A stretch of 13,184 nucleotides of DNA from Burkholderiales bacterium (GTDB lineage: Bacteria > Pseudomonadota > Gammaproteobacteria > Burkholderiales > JAEUOS01). How positions within the stretch are numbered: the stretch's first letter is position 1; the number at the start of each line of letters is the position of its first letter. The notes beneath the pieces were generated by a model, which was given only the letters and a program-made list of their open reading frames with translations, did no database searches and was not told the origin of the DNA. The position numbers were made by a program, and so were the translations under genes. The DNA lies in contig CANGUJ010000063.1 of the NCBI GenBank assembly GCA_947456845.1, forward strand, positions 1-13,184. Reading direction: 5' to 3'. Shown one piece after another: positions 6,157 to 13,184 of the stretch.

Positions 6157-6831
6157 ATGCCGGCCTCGACCGCAAAACGTTCCCGGAAGACCCCATCCCG
6201 GCCGGCCGGTTCAAGCCGCGAGAGCCGCCTGCGCCCGCGCAAGCAGCCGGTCCAGGGGCGCTCGCGCGTGACCGTCGATGCCATCCTCGAGGCCGCCGGG
6301 CGGCTGTTCGTGCGCGACGGCTACCCCAACACCACCACCAATCGCATCGCCGAACTGGCCGGGGTGTCGGTCGGTTCGCTCTATGAGTACTTCCCCAACA
6401 AGGCCTCGATCCTGCTGGCGCTGCTTGAACGCCAGGTCGAGTACATGCTGAGCCTCATGCGCGAGCGGCTGGCGGCGGTGCGCGGCGCGCCGCTCGACAC
6501 CGTGGTGCGCACCATCGCCCGCACCGCCATCGAGGCGCACTACAGGGAACTCGCCTTGAACCGCATCCTTATCGCCAGCATGACGCGGGTGGCGCAATGG
6601 CGGCACATGGAGAAGGTTTCATTCTCGGCCGCCGAACTGCTGCGCGACGCGCTCGCGCACCTGATCGCCGATCCGGTGCGGCTCGAACACGCCGCCTTCA
6701 CCGTCGAAACCGCGGTCGAAGGTCTGCTGCAGCGAACCATCCTGTTCGCCCACCGCCTGCCGGGCTATCCGCTGGAAGACGAGATCGCAGCGGTTCTCAC
6801 CGGGTATCTGGCGCCGCTGACGCAGCCGTAG
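6157..6831 (+). CDS. TetR/AcrR-family transcriptional regulator
   Basis: A 224-residue regulator with a basic N-terminal extension (1-36) followed by the TetR DNA-binding domain: VTVDAILEAAGRLF (38-51), the helix-turn-helix around TTNRIAELAGVSVGSLYEYF (60-79), and PNKASILLALL (80-90). The ligand-binding helical domain fills the rest (about 95-224). It is divergent from the reductase-isomerase-marR operon across 79 bp, the classic layout for a local repressor that also controls itself. ATG 6157 is chosen because upstream in-frame ATG 6070 would overlap the divergent reductase start; the ribosome-binding site is poor. The 2-nt gap to the next gene indicates cotranscription. Acyl-CoA ligands are plausible from context, as in FadR/PsrA-type TetR proteins, but not shown. 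Confidence 0.9.
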   Translation: MPASTAKRSRKTPSRPAGSSRESRLRPRKQPVQGRSRVTVDAILEAAGRLFVRDGYPNTTTNRIAELAGVSVGSLYEYFPNKASILLALLERQVEYMLSLMRERLAAVRGAPLDTVVRTIARTAIEAHYRELALNRILIASMTRVAQWRHMEKVSFSAAELLRDALAHLIADPVRLEHAAFTVETAVEGLLQRTILFAHRLPGYPLEDEIAAVLTGYLAPLTQP

Positions 6832-6833
6832 AC

Positions 6834-7196
6834 ATGCCGCGCGCGCAGCCCGCGGCTTCGCACTGGGAGGTCATCCACCTGCACGCCGGCGCGGCCGCAA
6901 AACCGCCGTTCGGCGCCGCTTGCAACGGCTGCGGCGTCTGCTGCGCCACCGAGCCCTGCCCGTTGGGCATGATTCTGTCGGCCAGGCGCCGGGGCGCGTG
7001 CGCCGCGCTGCGCTGGAACCCGGCCGGTTCGCGCTATTCCTGCGGCGCCGTCAGCGCGCCCGCCACGGTCTTGCCGGCCGTGCTGCGCCCGCTCGCCCCG
7101 CTGTTCGGGCGTCTCGCGCGGCGCTGGATCTCGGCAGGCAGCGGCTGCGACACGACCCTGACCACGCACCCGGATGACGCCGGCATCGAAGCCTGA
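6834..7196 (+). CDS. Small cysteine-cluster protein (YkgJ/UPF0153-like, putative metal or Fe-S binding)
   Basis: A 120-residue protein with eight cysteines: C30, C33, C36, C37, C42, C56, C70 and C105. The CNGCGVCC...PC core (30-42) resembles the YkgJ family, described as putative zinc- or iron-chelating proteins. After C70 there is a short hydrophobic and basic stretch (76-99), possibly amphipathic rather than a true membrane span. Its ATG lies 2 nt after the tetR stop, so it is probably translated with tetR. Its stop is only 11 bp from the convergent crotonase stop. No enzymatic function can be assigned; an association with the regulator or with acyl-CoA metabolism is speculation. Confidence 0.72.
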   Translation: MPRAQPAASHWEVIHLHAGAAAKPPFGAACNGCGVCCATEPCPLGMILSARRRGACAALRWNPAGSRYSCGAVSAPATVLPAVLRPLAPLFGRLARRWISAGSGCDTTLTTHPDDAGIEA

Positions 7197-7207
7197 GCAC
7201 GAAGCGA

Positions 7208-8014
7208 TCATCCGCCCTGCCACACCGCCTTGCGCTTGCTGACGAACGCGTCCACGCCTTCGATGCCGTCCGGCGATTGCAGGTTGCATGTCATGGTGCG
7301 CCCGGCCAGCGCGTAGGCGTCGGCCAGACCGAGATCGACCTGTTGGTAGAAAGCGCCCTTGCCCATGGCGATTGCGGCGCCGCTCTTGGCGCAGATGGCC
7401 GCGGTGAACTTCGCCACCTCGGCATCGAGCGCGTCGGCCGGCACCACGCGGTTGACCAGCCCCCAGGCGCGCGCCGTGTCGGCATCGATCAGGTCGCCGG
7501 TGACCAGCATTTCCATCGCGCGCTTGCGGTTGATGTTGCGCGCCACACCTACGGCCGGTGTCGAGCAGAACAAGCCGTTGTGAATGCCCGAAAGAGCGAA
7601 TTTCGCCTCCGGAACGGCCACGGCCAGGTCGCACATGGACACCAGTTGGCAGCCCGCGGCCGCCGCGACGCCATGCACCCGCGCGATCACCGGCTGGGGC
7701 ATTGCGACGATGAGCTGCATCATCGCCGCACAGTCGTCGAAAAGGCCCTGCTGCCAGCCGGCATCGGGATGCGCATGGATTTCCTTCATGTCATGCCCTG
7801 CGCAAAAGCCCCGCCCGGCGCCGGCCAGCACGACAGCGCGGACGGCCGGGTCGGCGGCGATGGCCTTCAATTCGGCCGTGAGCGCCGCGATCATCGCCGA
7901 CGAGAGCGGATTGAGGCGGTCGCCGCGGTTAAGCGTGAGCGTGGCGACGCCATCGCGATCAAGACGCAATACGAACGCCTGCTCGAGCGAGGCGGTGGTT
8001 GCCGGTGCATTCAT
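7208..8014 (-). CDS. ECHDC3-like crotonase lacking both catalytic glutamates
   Basis: A 268-residue crotonase-fold protein. Its C-terminal half follows the pattern I recall for mitochondrial ECHDC3: GLFCSTPAVGVAR (147-159), RKRAMEMLVTGD (163-174), GKGAFYQQVDL (218-228) and KRKAVWQGG (260-268). Oxyanion strands are GAGRGFCAGHDMKE (65-78) and HGVAAAAGCQLVSMCD (114-129). Where hydratases have glutamates, this has Q123 (GCQLV) and G143 (ALSGIHNG), so classical water addition is unlikely despite the usual annotation. Thioester hydrolysis, isomerisation, decarboxylation or a binding role are alternatives. Start at 8014 (MNAPATT) is chosen over ATG 8020 because AGGGAG (8024-8029) is 9 nt from the former and only 3 nt from the latter. 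It follows the acyl-CoA ligase stop by 13 nt and forms a two-gene operon with it. Confidence 0.88.
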   Translation of the reverse strand: MNAPATTASLEQAFVLRLDRDGVATLTLNRGDRLNPLSSAMIAALTAELKAIAADPAVRAVVLAGAGRGFCAGHDMKEIHAHPDAGWQQGLFDDCAAMMQLIVAMPQPVIARVHGVAAAAGCQLVSMCDLAVAVPEAKFALSGIHNGLFCSTPAVGVARNINRKRAMEMLVTGDLIDADTARAWGLVNRVVPADALDAEVAKFTAAICAKSGAAIAMGKGAFYQQVDLGLADAYALAGRTMTCNLQSPDGIEGVDAFVSKRKAVWQGG

Positions 8015-8023
8015 GAACATGGT

Positions 8024-8029
8024 CTCCCT
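8024..8029 (-). promoter_or_regulatory. Ribosome-binding site of the ECHDC3-like gene
   Basis: AGGGAG on the leftward strand, overlapping the stop codon of the upstream ligase. Spacing is 9 nt to ATG 8014 and 3 nt to ATG 8020, which favours the shorter protein. Confidence 0.55.
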
Positions 8030-9665
8030 ATTCGATCGCGGCGGCCGAACGGGCCTTGTCGCGCAGGACGAACTTCTGGATCTTGCCGGTGGAGGTCTTC
8101 GGCAATTCACCGAACACCACCTTGCGCGGCGCCTTGAAATGCGCCAGTGCGGCGCGGCAGTGCGCGATGAGTTCCGCCTCGGTCACGGCGGCCCCCGCCT
8201 TGAGTTCGACAAAGGCGCAGGGCGTCTCGCCCCATTTGGGATCCGGCGTCGCGACCACCGCGCACGCCATGACCGCGGGGTGGCTGTAGATGACGTCCTC
8301 GACCTCGATCGAGGAAATGTTCTCGCCGCCCGATATGATCACATCCTTGCTGCGGTCGCGGATCTTCACGTAGCCGTCGGGATACGCCACGGCGAGGTCG
8401 CCGGTATGGAACCAGCCGCCGGCAAACGCCTCCTGGGTGGCCTTTTCATTCTTGAGGTAACCCTTCATGGCGATGTTGCCGCGGAACATGATTTCACCCA
8501 TGGTCTCGCCATCGCGCGGTACCGGGGTCATGGTGGCGGGGTCGAGCACGTCGACCGCCTCCTGCAAGGTGTAGGGCACACCCTGGCGCCCCATCAGCCG
8601 CGCCCGTTCGCTGATGCCGAGTTCGGCCCACTCCGGTTGCCTGGCGCATACCGCGGCGGGCCCGTACACCTCGGTCAGGCCGTACACGTGGGTGAGGTCG
8701 AAGCCCATGCGCTCCATGCCCTCGATCATGGCCGCCGGCGGCGCCGCGCCGGCCACCATGGCGCTGACCTTGTGATCTATGCCCTGGCGCAGTTCCGCCG
8801 GGGCGTTGATGATGGTGCTGTGTACGATGGGCGCGCCGCAGTAATGCGAGACCTTGTGGATGCGGATGGCATCGAGCACCGCGCGGGCCTCGACCTTGCG
8901 CAGGCAGACGTTGACGCCGGCGATCTCCGCCAGGGTCCAGGGAAAGCACCAGCCGTTGCAGTGGAACATCGGCAGCGTCCACAGGTAGGTCGCGAAATGC
9001 GGCATGGTCCACACCACGATGTTCGAGGTGGCGTTGAGATAGGCCCCGCGATGGTGGGTCACCACCCCCTTGGGATTGCCGGTGGTGCCCGAGGTGTAGC
9101 CCAGCGCGATGGCTTCCCATTCGTCGGATGGATGGCGCCAGGCATGCGCCGGATCGCCCGAGGCGATAAAGGTCTCGTACTCGCAGATGCCGATCCGCTC
9201 GCCCGCGCCCTGATACTCAGGGTCGTCGATGTCGATCACCAGCGGCTTGACGGAGACCTGCGCGAGGGCGGCCTTCATGGTGGCGGAGAACTCGCGATCG
9301 ACCAGCACCACGCGGGTTTCGCTGTGGTCGAGCATGAAGGCGATGGCGGACGCATCCAGGCGCGTGTTCAATGCGTTGATGACGGCGCCTGTCATGGGAA
9401 TGCCGAAATGGGCCTCCACCATCGGCGGCGTGTTGGGCAGCATCACCGCGACCGTCTGCCCGGGGCCGATACCGGCGCCTACCAGGGCCGATGCCAGCCG
9501 CCGGCTGCGCGCGTAGGTTTGCGCCCAGCTAAAGCGCAGGTCGCCATGGATGACCGACGTGCGCCCGGGATACACCGCGGCGGTGCGCGCGATGAACGAA
9601 AGCGGCGTCAACGGGACATGATTGGCCGGCGTTCTAGGAAGACCCTGCTCGTAAATGCTCGTCAT
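8028..9665 (-). CDS. AMP-forming acyl-CoA ligase (AAE/DmdB-like)
   Basis: A complete 545-residue ANL-superfamily ligase converting a free acid, ATP and CoA to the acyl-CoA. Motifs: P-loop YTSGTTGNPKGV (190-201), substrate-side PMFHCNGWCFPW (232-243), adenine motif YGLTEVYGP (328-336), WFHTGDLA (418-425), hinge region RDRSKDVIISGGENISS (436-452), and catalytic lysine K528 in PKTSTGKIQK. MFHCNGWCF is typical of the AAE/DmdB-like branch, which acts on short or medium-chain, aromatic or thioether acids, rather than FadD. Start MTSIYEQGLP at 9665 has a weak GAGA ribosome-binding site; upstream in-frame residues lack family similarity. Operon head with the ECHDC3-like crotonase 13 nt downstream; divergent from the DUF3108 gene. 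Substrate not determinable from sequence. Confidence 0.93.
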   Translation of the reverse strand: MTSIYEQGLPRTPANHVPLTPLSFIARTAAVYPGRTSVIHGDLRFSWAQTYARSRRLASALVGAGIGPGQTVAVMLPNTPPMVEAHFGIPMTGAVINALNTRLDASAIAFMLDHSETRVVLVDREFSATMKAALAQVSVKPLVIDIDDPEYQGAGERIGICEYETFIASGDPAHAWRHPSDEWEAIALGYTSGTTGNPKGVVTHHRGAYLNATSNIVVWTMPHFATYLWTLPMFHCNGWCFPWTLAEIAGVNVCLRKVEARAVLDAIRIHKVSHYCGAPIVHSTIINAPAELRQGIDHKVSAMVAGAAPPAAMIEGMERMGFDLTHVYGLTEVYGPAAVCARQPEWAELGISERARLMGRQGVPYTLQEAVDVLDPATMTPVPRDGETMGEIMFRGNIAMKGYLKNEKATQEAFAGGWFHTGDLAVAYPDGYVKIRDRSKDVIISGGENISSIEVEDVIYSHPAVMACAVVATPDPKWGETPCAFVELKAGAAVTEAELIAHCRAALAHFKAPRKVVFGELPKTSTGKIQKFVLRDKARSAAAIE

Positions 9666-9756
9666 GCGGTATCTCGCATTCTTTGTCAGTATGATGGCGA
9701 TTGTAATGAACATCGCCACGCCGCAACGCGCCATGGGCCGGGCTTAGGCGCCGCGC
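9666..9756. promoter_or_regulatory. 91-bp divergent intergenic region with weak promoter elements
   Basis: Relatively AT-rich gap between the acyl-CoA ligase and the DUF3108 gene. On the leftward strand TACAAT (9705-9700) is 5 of 6 to a -10, with only a poor TTGCGG about 15 bp upstream. On the rightward strand TTGTCA (9683-9688) is 5 of 6 to a -35, but the best -10 (TGTAAT, 9702-9707) is only 13 bp away. Both promoters must lie here or nearby; neither is convincing. Confidence 0.3.
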
Positions 9757-10866
9757 ATGACGCAACACGCCTTCACACCGACACTGCCGCGCCTGGCGGT
9801 GCGCTTTTCGATCGCCGTGGCCGGCTCCTTGTGTGTGCATGTGCTGTTTGTCAGCGGCGCCATGCGCGGCCTGGCCGATGTGTTCCACTGGACCCGCAAC
9901 GCCGAACCCGTACCGATGCAGGTGCGCGCGCGACTCGCCGAAGCGCCGGCCGCGCCCGTCGCCCCGATCGCCCCGGCCCCCGGTCCGCCCAAGGTCATCA
10001 AGAAGCCTGCGGCGAGGCCGGTTGAAAAACCACCGGTCGCGCCCGTGGCGACAACCCCTGAAGCACCTGCGCTCGCACAGGCCACCGCCGCGTCGAGCGC
10101 ACCGGCGGAGCAACCCCCTGCGGCACCCGCGCCTGCAGCAACGCCTGTACCCGTGGCGAACGAAACCGTGCCTGCGCAGGCGCCTGCGCCGCCACCAGCC
10201 ACCGCGCGAGCCCACAAAGCCGTACCGCTGCCGCGCCGCGCCACCATCGCGCTGGAACTCACCCTCGAATCCAACAACTACAAGGTGTGGGCTACGCAGC
10301 AGTGGGATATGGCCGACGGCCGCTATCGTGTGCTGCTGACCGCCGAGGCGAGGGCGCTGTTCTTCACCCTGGGCTCCATCGTCCTCGAAAGCAGCGGCGT
10401 GGTGTCGGCCGATGGGCTTCGTCCGGAACGCTATGTGGATGAACGCAACAAGCGCCGCACGACCGTGGACTTCTCCGCCAACGAGAAAACCGCCTATGTC
10501 GAGGAGGCCAACGGCAACCGCAAGACGCTCGCCCTGGCCGGGCAGGCTGCGGACATCATGAGCCTGACCTACGACCTCGCCTTCAATCCGGACATCAATG
10601 TGGGGGCCCCGTTCACCTTGTCCAACCGCGATACCGTCGAGGAAATCCGCCTGGTCGCCAAACGGGAGGAAAGCCTGGCGCTGGAATCCGGGCCGCGGGT
10701 GACCCGCTTTTACGATTTCCGTCGCCCGGACGGCAGTGGCGGCATCCAGGTCTGGCTCTCGCCGGAGCACGGCTGGCTACCGGCCAAGATCCGCATCCTC
10801 GGCCGGGATGGCGCCCTCACCATGGTGGCGCTACGCTATGACCTGAACCCGCCCGACAGCAGGTAG
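9757..10866 (+). CDS. Membrane-anchored DUF3108 protein with Pro/Ala-rich linker
   Basis: A 369-residue protein of unknown function. Residues 14-36 form one N-terminal membrane segment with basic residues before it (R12, R16), suggesting an inner-membrane anchor with the rest in the periplasm. Residues 62-152 are a Pro/Ala-rich, low-complexity linker including KKPAARPVEKPPVAP. Residues about 163-365 form the DUF3108 domain, predicted mainly beta-stranded, with segments such as YRVLLTAEARALFFTLGS and YDFRRPDGSGGIQVWLSP. The layout (anchor, long proline linker, periplasmic domain) resembles TonB, but the C-terminal domain is not TonB. Start ATG 9757 gives a clean signal-anchor; no strong ribosome-binding site. 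Followed 136 bp later by valS on the same strand. Confidence 0.85.
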   Translation: MTQHAFTPTLPRLAVRFSIAVAGSLCVHVLFVSGAMRGLADVFHWTRNAEPVPMQVRARLAEAPAAPVAPIAPAPGPPKVIKKPAARPVEKPPVAPVATTPEAPALAQATAASSAPAEQPPAAPAPAATPVPVANETVPAQAPAPPPATARAHKAVPLPRRATIALELTLESNNYKVWATQQWDMADGRYRVLLTAEARALFFTLGSIVLESSGVVSADGLRPERYVDERNKRRTTVDFSANEKTAYVEEANGNRKTLALAGQAADIMSLTYDLAFNPDINVGAPFTLSNRDTVEEIRLVAKREESLALESGPRVTRFYDFRRPDGSGGIQVWLSPEHGWLPAKIRILGRDGALTMVALRYDLNPPDSR

Positions 10867-10869
10867 AAT
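10864..10869 (+). promoter_or_regulatory. Possible -10 element for valS (TAGAAT)
   Basis: TAGAAT overlaps the DUF3108 stop codon and matches the -10 consensus at 5 of 6. No good -35 is found 16-18 bp upstream. It would give a valS leader of about 130 nt. Weak call. Confidence 0.3.
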
Positions 10870-11002
10870 CCACCTTTTTGCAGCGCAGCATGCGCACTCA
10901 CGTCGGACGCGTTTCATTTATGCCCCGCGTGCCGCGGTGCCGCCCCCGCCCCGGCGGTTTGTTGCGCTACCGTTCGTCACCCATCGAGCCCGCTGAGCAT
11001 TC

Positions 11003-13184
11003 ATGTCGCAAAACGAATTGAGCAAGAGCTTCGACCCCGCCGCCATCGAGGCACGCTGGTACCCGGTCTGGGAAGCCGCCGGTTATTTCCGCGAGGGCAG
11101 CAAAGCGGTTTCCGCCACGCGGACGGCGCCGTTTTCAATCCAGTTGCCGCCGCCGAACGTCACCGGTACGCTGCACATGGGCCACGCGTTCAACCAGACG
11201 GTGATGGACGCACTCACCCGCCACCATCGCATGCAGGGCGCGCCCACCCTGTGGCTGCCGGGCACCGACCATGCCGGTATCGCCACCCAGATCGTGGTGG
11301 AGCGGCAACTCGATGCGCAGAAGGTCACTCGCCATGACCTGGGCCGCGAGAAATTCGTCGAGAAGGTCTGGGAATGGAAGGAACTGTCCGGCGGCGCCAT
11401 CACGCGCCAGATGCGCCGTCTGGGCGATTCCTGCGACTGGAACCGCGAGTATTTCACCATGGACGCCAAGCTCTCCGGGGCGGTCGTCGAAGTGTTCGTG
11501 CGCCTGTTCGAGCAGGGCCTGATCTACCGCGGCAAGCGCCTGGTGAACTGGGACCCCGTGCTCGGCACGGCCGTATCCGACCTCGAGGTGGTGAGCGAGG
11601 AGGAAGACGGCAGCCTGTGGCATATCCGCTACCCCCTGGCGGACGGCAGCGGCCACCTCACGGTGGCCACCACTCGGCCTGAAACCATGCTGGGCGACGT
11701 TGCAGTGATGGTGCATCCGGACGACGACCGCTACCGCCACCTGATCGGCAAGAACGTGAAGCTGCCGCTGACCGACCGCGAGATCCCGGTCATCGCCGAT
11801 GACTATGTCGACCGCGAGTTCGGCACCGGTTGCGTGAAGGTCACTCCGGCGCACGACTTCAACGACAACGCCGTGGGACAGCGCCACAACCTGCCGCAGA
11901 TCGAGATCCTCACGCTCGACGCGCGGATTTCCGCCAACGCCCCGCCGGCCTACCGGGGGCTGGACCGTTTCGTGGCACGCAAGAAGGTGGTGGCCGACCT
12001 GGAGGCGCTGGGCCTGCTCGAATCGGTCAAGCCGCACAAGCTGATGGTGCCGCGCGGCGACCGCACCAACGCCGCCATCGAGCCCATGCTCACCGACCAG
12101 TGGTTCGTGGCCATGACCAAGCCCGGCCCCTCGGGCAAGAGCATCACCCAGATGTCGCTCGACGTGGTGGCCGACGGCGCGGTGAAGTTCTTCCCCGAGA
12201 ACTGGACCACCACCTACAACCAGTGGCTGGAAAACATCCAGGACTGGTGTATTTCACGCCAGTTGTGGTGGGGACACCGCATTCCGGCCTGGTACGGCGA
12301 CGCCGGCCAGATCTTCGTCGCCCGTGACGAAGCCGAGGCCCGCGCGCGGGCCGCCGCTGCCGGCTACTTGGGCGGCCTGCGCCGCGACGACGATGTGCTC
12401 GACACCTGGTTCTCCTCGGCCCTGGTGTGCTTTTCCACGCTCGGCTGGCCCGATCCGCAGGGCGACGACAAGATCGCCTACGACCTGTACCTGCCGTCGT
12501 CGGTGCTGGTGACCGGTTTCGACATCATCTTCTTCTGGGTGGCGCGGATGATCATGATGACCACCCACTTCACCGGCCGCGTGCCGTTCAAGCATGTATA
12601 CGTGCATGGCCTGATCCGCGATGCGGAAGGCCAGAAGATGAGCAAGTCCAAGGGCAACACCCTGGACCCGGTGGACCTGATCGACGGCATCGCCCTCGAA
12701 GACCTGGTGGCCAAGCGCACCGCCGGCCTGATGAACCCGAAACAGGCCGAATCGATCGCCAGGAAAACCCGCAAGGAGTACCCCGCCGGCATCCCGGCCT
12801 TTGGCGCCGACGCGCTGCGCTTCACGATGGCCGCCTACGCCACACTCGGACGCAACATCAATTTCGACCTCAAGCGCTGCGAGGGCTACCGCAACTTCTG
12901 CAACAAGCTGTGGAACGCGACCCGCTTCGTGCTGATGAATTGCGAGGGTCGCGACGTGGGTCTCGACGAGCGCCTGCCTGCCGCGCTCTCGCCTGCGGAT
13001 CGCTGGATCATCGGCGAGTTGCAGCGCGCGGAAGCCGCGGTCGCCGCCGGCTTCGCGGAATATCGCCTCGACAACGTCGCAACCGCGATCTACCGCTTCG
13101 TTTGGGACGAGTATTGCGACTGGTATGTCGAACTGGCCAAGTCGCAACTGGCTTCGGCGGACGAAGCCGTGCAGCGCGCAACCC
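11003..13184 (+). CDS. valS: Valyl-tRNA synthetase (C-terminus off the right edge)
   Basis: Class Ia aminoacyl-tRNA synthetase that charges tRNA-Val in the cytoplasm. The visible 727 codons start MSQNELSKSF. The HIGH-type signature HMGH is at residues 58-61 within PPNVTGTLHMGHA; the CP1 editing-domain motif TTRPET is at 223-228; the KMSKS loop is at 545-549; WWGHRIPAWYG and the DTWFSSAL stretch are ValS-typical. The protein is usually about 950 residues, so about 220 residues (anticodon-binding remainder and C-terminal coiled coil) lie beyond the edge. No obvious Shine-Dalgarno sequence precedes the ATG. Housekeeping gene, useful as a chromosomal anchor for the window. Confidence 0.98.
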   Translation, partial: MSQNELSKSFDPAAIEARWYPVWEAAGYFREGSKAVSATRTAPFSIQLPPPNVTGTLHMGHAFNQTVMDALTRHHRMQGAPTLWLPGTDHAGIATQIVVERQLDAQKVTRHDLGREKFVEKVWEWKELSGGAITRQMRRLGDSCDWNREYFTMDAKLSGAVVEVFVRLFEQGLIYRGKRLVNWDPVLGTAVSDLEVVSEEEDGSLWHIRYPLADGSGHLTVATTRPETMLGDVAVMVHPDDDRYRHLIGKNVKLPLTDREIPVIADDYVDREFGTGCVKVTPAHDFNDNAVGQRHNLPQIEILTLDARISANAPPAYRGLDRFVARKKVVADLEALGLLESVKPHKLMVPRGDRTNAAIEPMLTDQWFVAMTKPGPSGKSITQMSLDVVADGAVKFFPENWTTTYNQWLENIQDWCISRQLWWGHRIPAWYGDAGQIFVARDEAEARARAAAAGYLGGLRRDDDVLDTWFSSALVCFSTLGWPDPQGDDKIAYDLYLPSSVLVTGFDIIFFWVARMIMMTTHFTGRVPFKHVYVHGLIRDAEGQKMSKSKGNTLDPVDLIDGIALEDLVAKRTAGLMNPKQAESIARKTRKEYPAGIPAFGADALRFTMAAYATLGRNINFDLKRCEGYRNFCNKLWNATRFVLMNCEGRDVGLDERLPAALSPADRWIIGELQRAEAAVAAGFAEYRLDNVATAIYRFVWDEYCDWYVELAKSQLASADEAVQRAT

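Noticed and set aside
5175..6284. Longer start for the DECR-like gene at 6284
   Set aside because: The extension lacks family similarity, crosses the divergent tetR start, and ignores the AGGAG before ATG 6077.
7584..10025. 813-codon open frame on the + strand opposite the acyl-CoA ligase
   Set aside because: Same antisense artefact; it also runs through the divergent promoter region and into the DUF3108 gene in another frame.
10867..11002. T-box, riboswitch or terminator before valS
   Set aside because: Only a 5-bp GC stem with a large loop and no T-run is visible. Five Ts at 10875-10879 have no preceding stem. T-boxes are not expected in this group.
10920..11021. 33-codon upstream open frame overlapping the valS start, as a possible leader peptide
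   Set aside because: Only one valine codon, no ribosome-binding site, and no attenuator structure I can support.
1..13184. Mobile element or genomic island
   Set aside because: No integrase, transposase, tRNA target or terminal repeats, and no obvious shift in base composition except short AT-rich promoter islands.

Overview
This is a GC-rich chromosomal window with tightly packed genes. It looks like a betaproteobacterium of the Burkholderiales, most likely Alcaligenaceae (Bordetella/Achromobacter-like). The reasons are a Bug-type periplasmic receptor, several acyl-CoA synthetase and crotonase genes, a DUF3108 protein just upstream of valS, and the ValS sequence itself. The genus call is inference; there is no rRNA or other decisive marker.

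Layout, left to right. (A) Leftward operon, 1-3564: a Bug-type tripartite-tricarboxylate-transporter receptor, a two-glutamate crotonase, and a feruloyl-CoA-synthase-type ligase cut by the left edge. Its leader/promoter region (3565-3853) holds a 32-bp tandem repeat and a perfect 13-bp palindrome that overlaps a good sigma70-like promoter. (B) Leftward operon, 3854-6077: a short-chain dehydrogenase close to mitochondrial 2,4-dienoyl-CoA reductase (DECR1), a delta3,5-delta2,4-dienoyl-CoA isomerase (ECH1-like), and a MarR regulator, all coupled or nearly so. (C) Rightward pair, 6157-7196: a TetR regulator divergent from operon B, and a small cysteine-cluster protein 2 nt after it. (D) Leftward operon, 7208-9665: an acyl-CoA ligase of the AAE/DmdB-like type and an ECHDC3-like crotonase that lacks both catalytic glutamates. 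(E) Rightward genes, 9757 to the right edge: a membrane-anchored DUF3108 protein with a TonB-like Pro/Ala linker, then valyl-tRNA synthetase, cut by the right edge.

How the genes may work together: regions A, B and D look like a peripheral acyl-CoA catabolic cluster. A periplasmic receptor captures a carboxylate, two AMP-forming ligases make CoA thioesters, and three crotonases plus a DECR-like reductase rearrange or reduce unsaturated acyl-CoAs. MarR and TetR proteins are the likely ligand-sensing repressors. No thiolase, 3-hydroxyacyl-CoA dehydrogenase, acyl-CoA dehydrogenase, vanillin dehydrogenase or transporter membrane subunit is present here, so the substrate cannot be fixed from this window.

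The most unusual points are the repeat-bearing leader and palindrome-over-promoter before operon A, the Trp in place of the DECR catalytic Tyr, and the hydratase-dead crotonase in operon D. I found no CRISPR array, insertion sequence, phage gene, tRNA or rRNA.
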